A stretch of DNA of 5,397 bases from an uncultured Bacilli bacterium. Lineage in GTDB: Bacteria; Bacillota_I; Bacilli_A; RF39; UBA660. The notes under the pieces were generated by a model that was not told where the DNA came from, made no database searches, and saw only the letters and a program-made list of their open reading frames with translations. The position numbers and the translations under genes were made by a program. Every line of letters begins with the position of its first letter. Positions within the stretch are counted from its first letter, which is position 1. This document shows positions 4,961 through 5,397 of the stretch, in pieces. The stretch covers positions 1 through 5,397 of the forward strand of contig CALVKC010000084.1 in assembly GCA_944332505.1 (NCBI GenBank). The letters run 5' to 3'.

Positions 4961-5397
4961 ATGAATGATGAAGTTTTTAATTTATTAGGAGAAAATGGTT
5001 TTGTTATAGATAAAACTGGGGAATTTTTAAAAGCTACAGAAAATGTTGATTTAAAAACAGTTGTAGAAGAATTAGTTGAATTAAAAAGCACATTAGATAA
5101 AAAGGCTAATGAAGAAGTTGATATTTTAACTGTAAGCAAAGACATTATGAACTCTGTAGAAAATATAGATTTTATAATTAAGGGAGATGACATAGTTAAG
5201 TCATCTAGTGCAGAAAGTCTAAAACAAATTACAGAAACCATGGCTAAATTTAAAGAAAGTTTTAAATTTATTGGTGAATACATTGCTTCAGAAAAAACTT
5301 TAAGACAAAGAGAAGAAGATTATTTAGCAGCAAAAAGCGATTTAGAAAATGCAATAAAAAACATTGACCAACGAACAGATTTAACACCAGCATTAAA
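4961..5397 (+). CDS. Unrecognised helical/coiled-coil protein, 3' end beyond the window
   Basis: An open frame of 145 complete codons runs to the window edge without a stop, so the gene is partial. The ATG at 4961 has GAGGG at 4949-4953, 7 bases upstream. I cannot name the family. There is no signal peptide or membrane segment. The N-terminal 20 residues are mixed; from about residue 30 the chain is highly charged and helix-prone, with heptad-like stretches (VVEELVELKSTLDKK near 34-48, and the Glu/Lys/Leu-rich tail from about 108). This suggests a cytosolic coiled-coil or scaffold-like N-terminal region, possibly ahead of a further domain outside the window. It is separated from rpmF by a terminator and so belongs to another transcription unit. 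Codon use resembles the neighbours, with no sign of transfer. Confidence 0.85.
   Translation, partial: MNDEVFNLLGENGFVIDKTGEFLKATENVDLKTVVEELVELKSTLDKKANEEVDILTVSKDIMNSVENIDFIIKGDDIVKSSSAESLKQITETMAKFKESFKFIGEYIASEKTLRQREEDYLAAKSDLENAIKNIDQRTDLTPAL

Noticed and set aside
4939..5283. Minus-strand open frame opposite the partial gene at 4961
   Set aside because: The + strand frame is longer, open to the window end, preceded by GAGGG and a TATAAT, and its codon use fits the neighbours; the minus frame is Ser/Leu/Phe-rich and lacks these.
1..5397. Mobile element, CRISPR array, toxin-antitoxin or phage-defence system
   Set aside because: I saw no transposase or integrase motif, terminal inverted repeats, spaced direct repeats or defence-type domain; the content is a housekeeping operon plus two unassigned proteins.

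Overview
The window reads as a low-GC, Bacillota-type chromosomal segment: very AT-rich, A/T-ending codons throughout, Lys/Asn/Ile-rich proteins, Shine-Dalgarno (SD)-led starts and simple hairpin-plus-U terminators. All genes lie on the + strand. TGG encodes tryptophan and TGA is a true stop (4228-4230), so the genetic code is the standard bacterial one and not the Mycoplasma/Spiroplasma code. The L32 N-terminus ([10 protein letters not shown]), the divergent YceD and the shrunken YqeH suggest an uncultured, reduced-genome Bacilli lineage (RF39-like or another relative of the Mollicutes). That placement is inference, not proof.

Layout: positions 6-37 hold the terminator of an unseen upstream gene. 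An extended -10 promoter follows (47-55), then a tightly packed six-gene run: yqeG (HAD phosphatase, 79-597), yqeH (circularly permuted GTPase, 590-1492), mutL (mismatch repair, 1482-3197), an unrecognised membrane-anchored protein with propeller-like repeats (3199-4230), yceD (DUF177, 4223-4681) and rpmF (ribosomal protein L32, 4684-4875). Junctions are overlaps of 8, 11 and 8 bases, a 1-base gap and a 2-base gap. The run ends in a near-perfect hairpin terminator (4871-4899) whose stem contains the rpmF stop codon. One promoter and one terminator therefore appear to bracket a complete operon. A separate unit begins after it: a perfect TATAAT (4940-4945) and a partial, unrecognised helical/coiled-coil protein (4961 to the window end).

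Functionally the operon is mainly about ribosomes: YqeH is a 30S biogenesis factor, YqeG is its usual neighbour, and YceD-L32 is a conserved pair. MutL sits in the middle away from its usual partner mutS, coupled by overlap to yqeH. The 343-residue membrane protein between mutL and yceD is the least explained item. I saw no mobile element, CRISPR array, tRNA/rRNA gene or recognisable defence system, and most of the window looks like vertically inherited housekeeping DNA.
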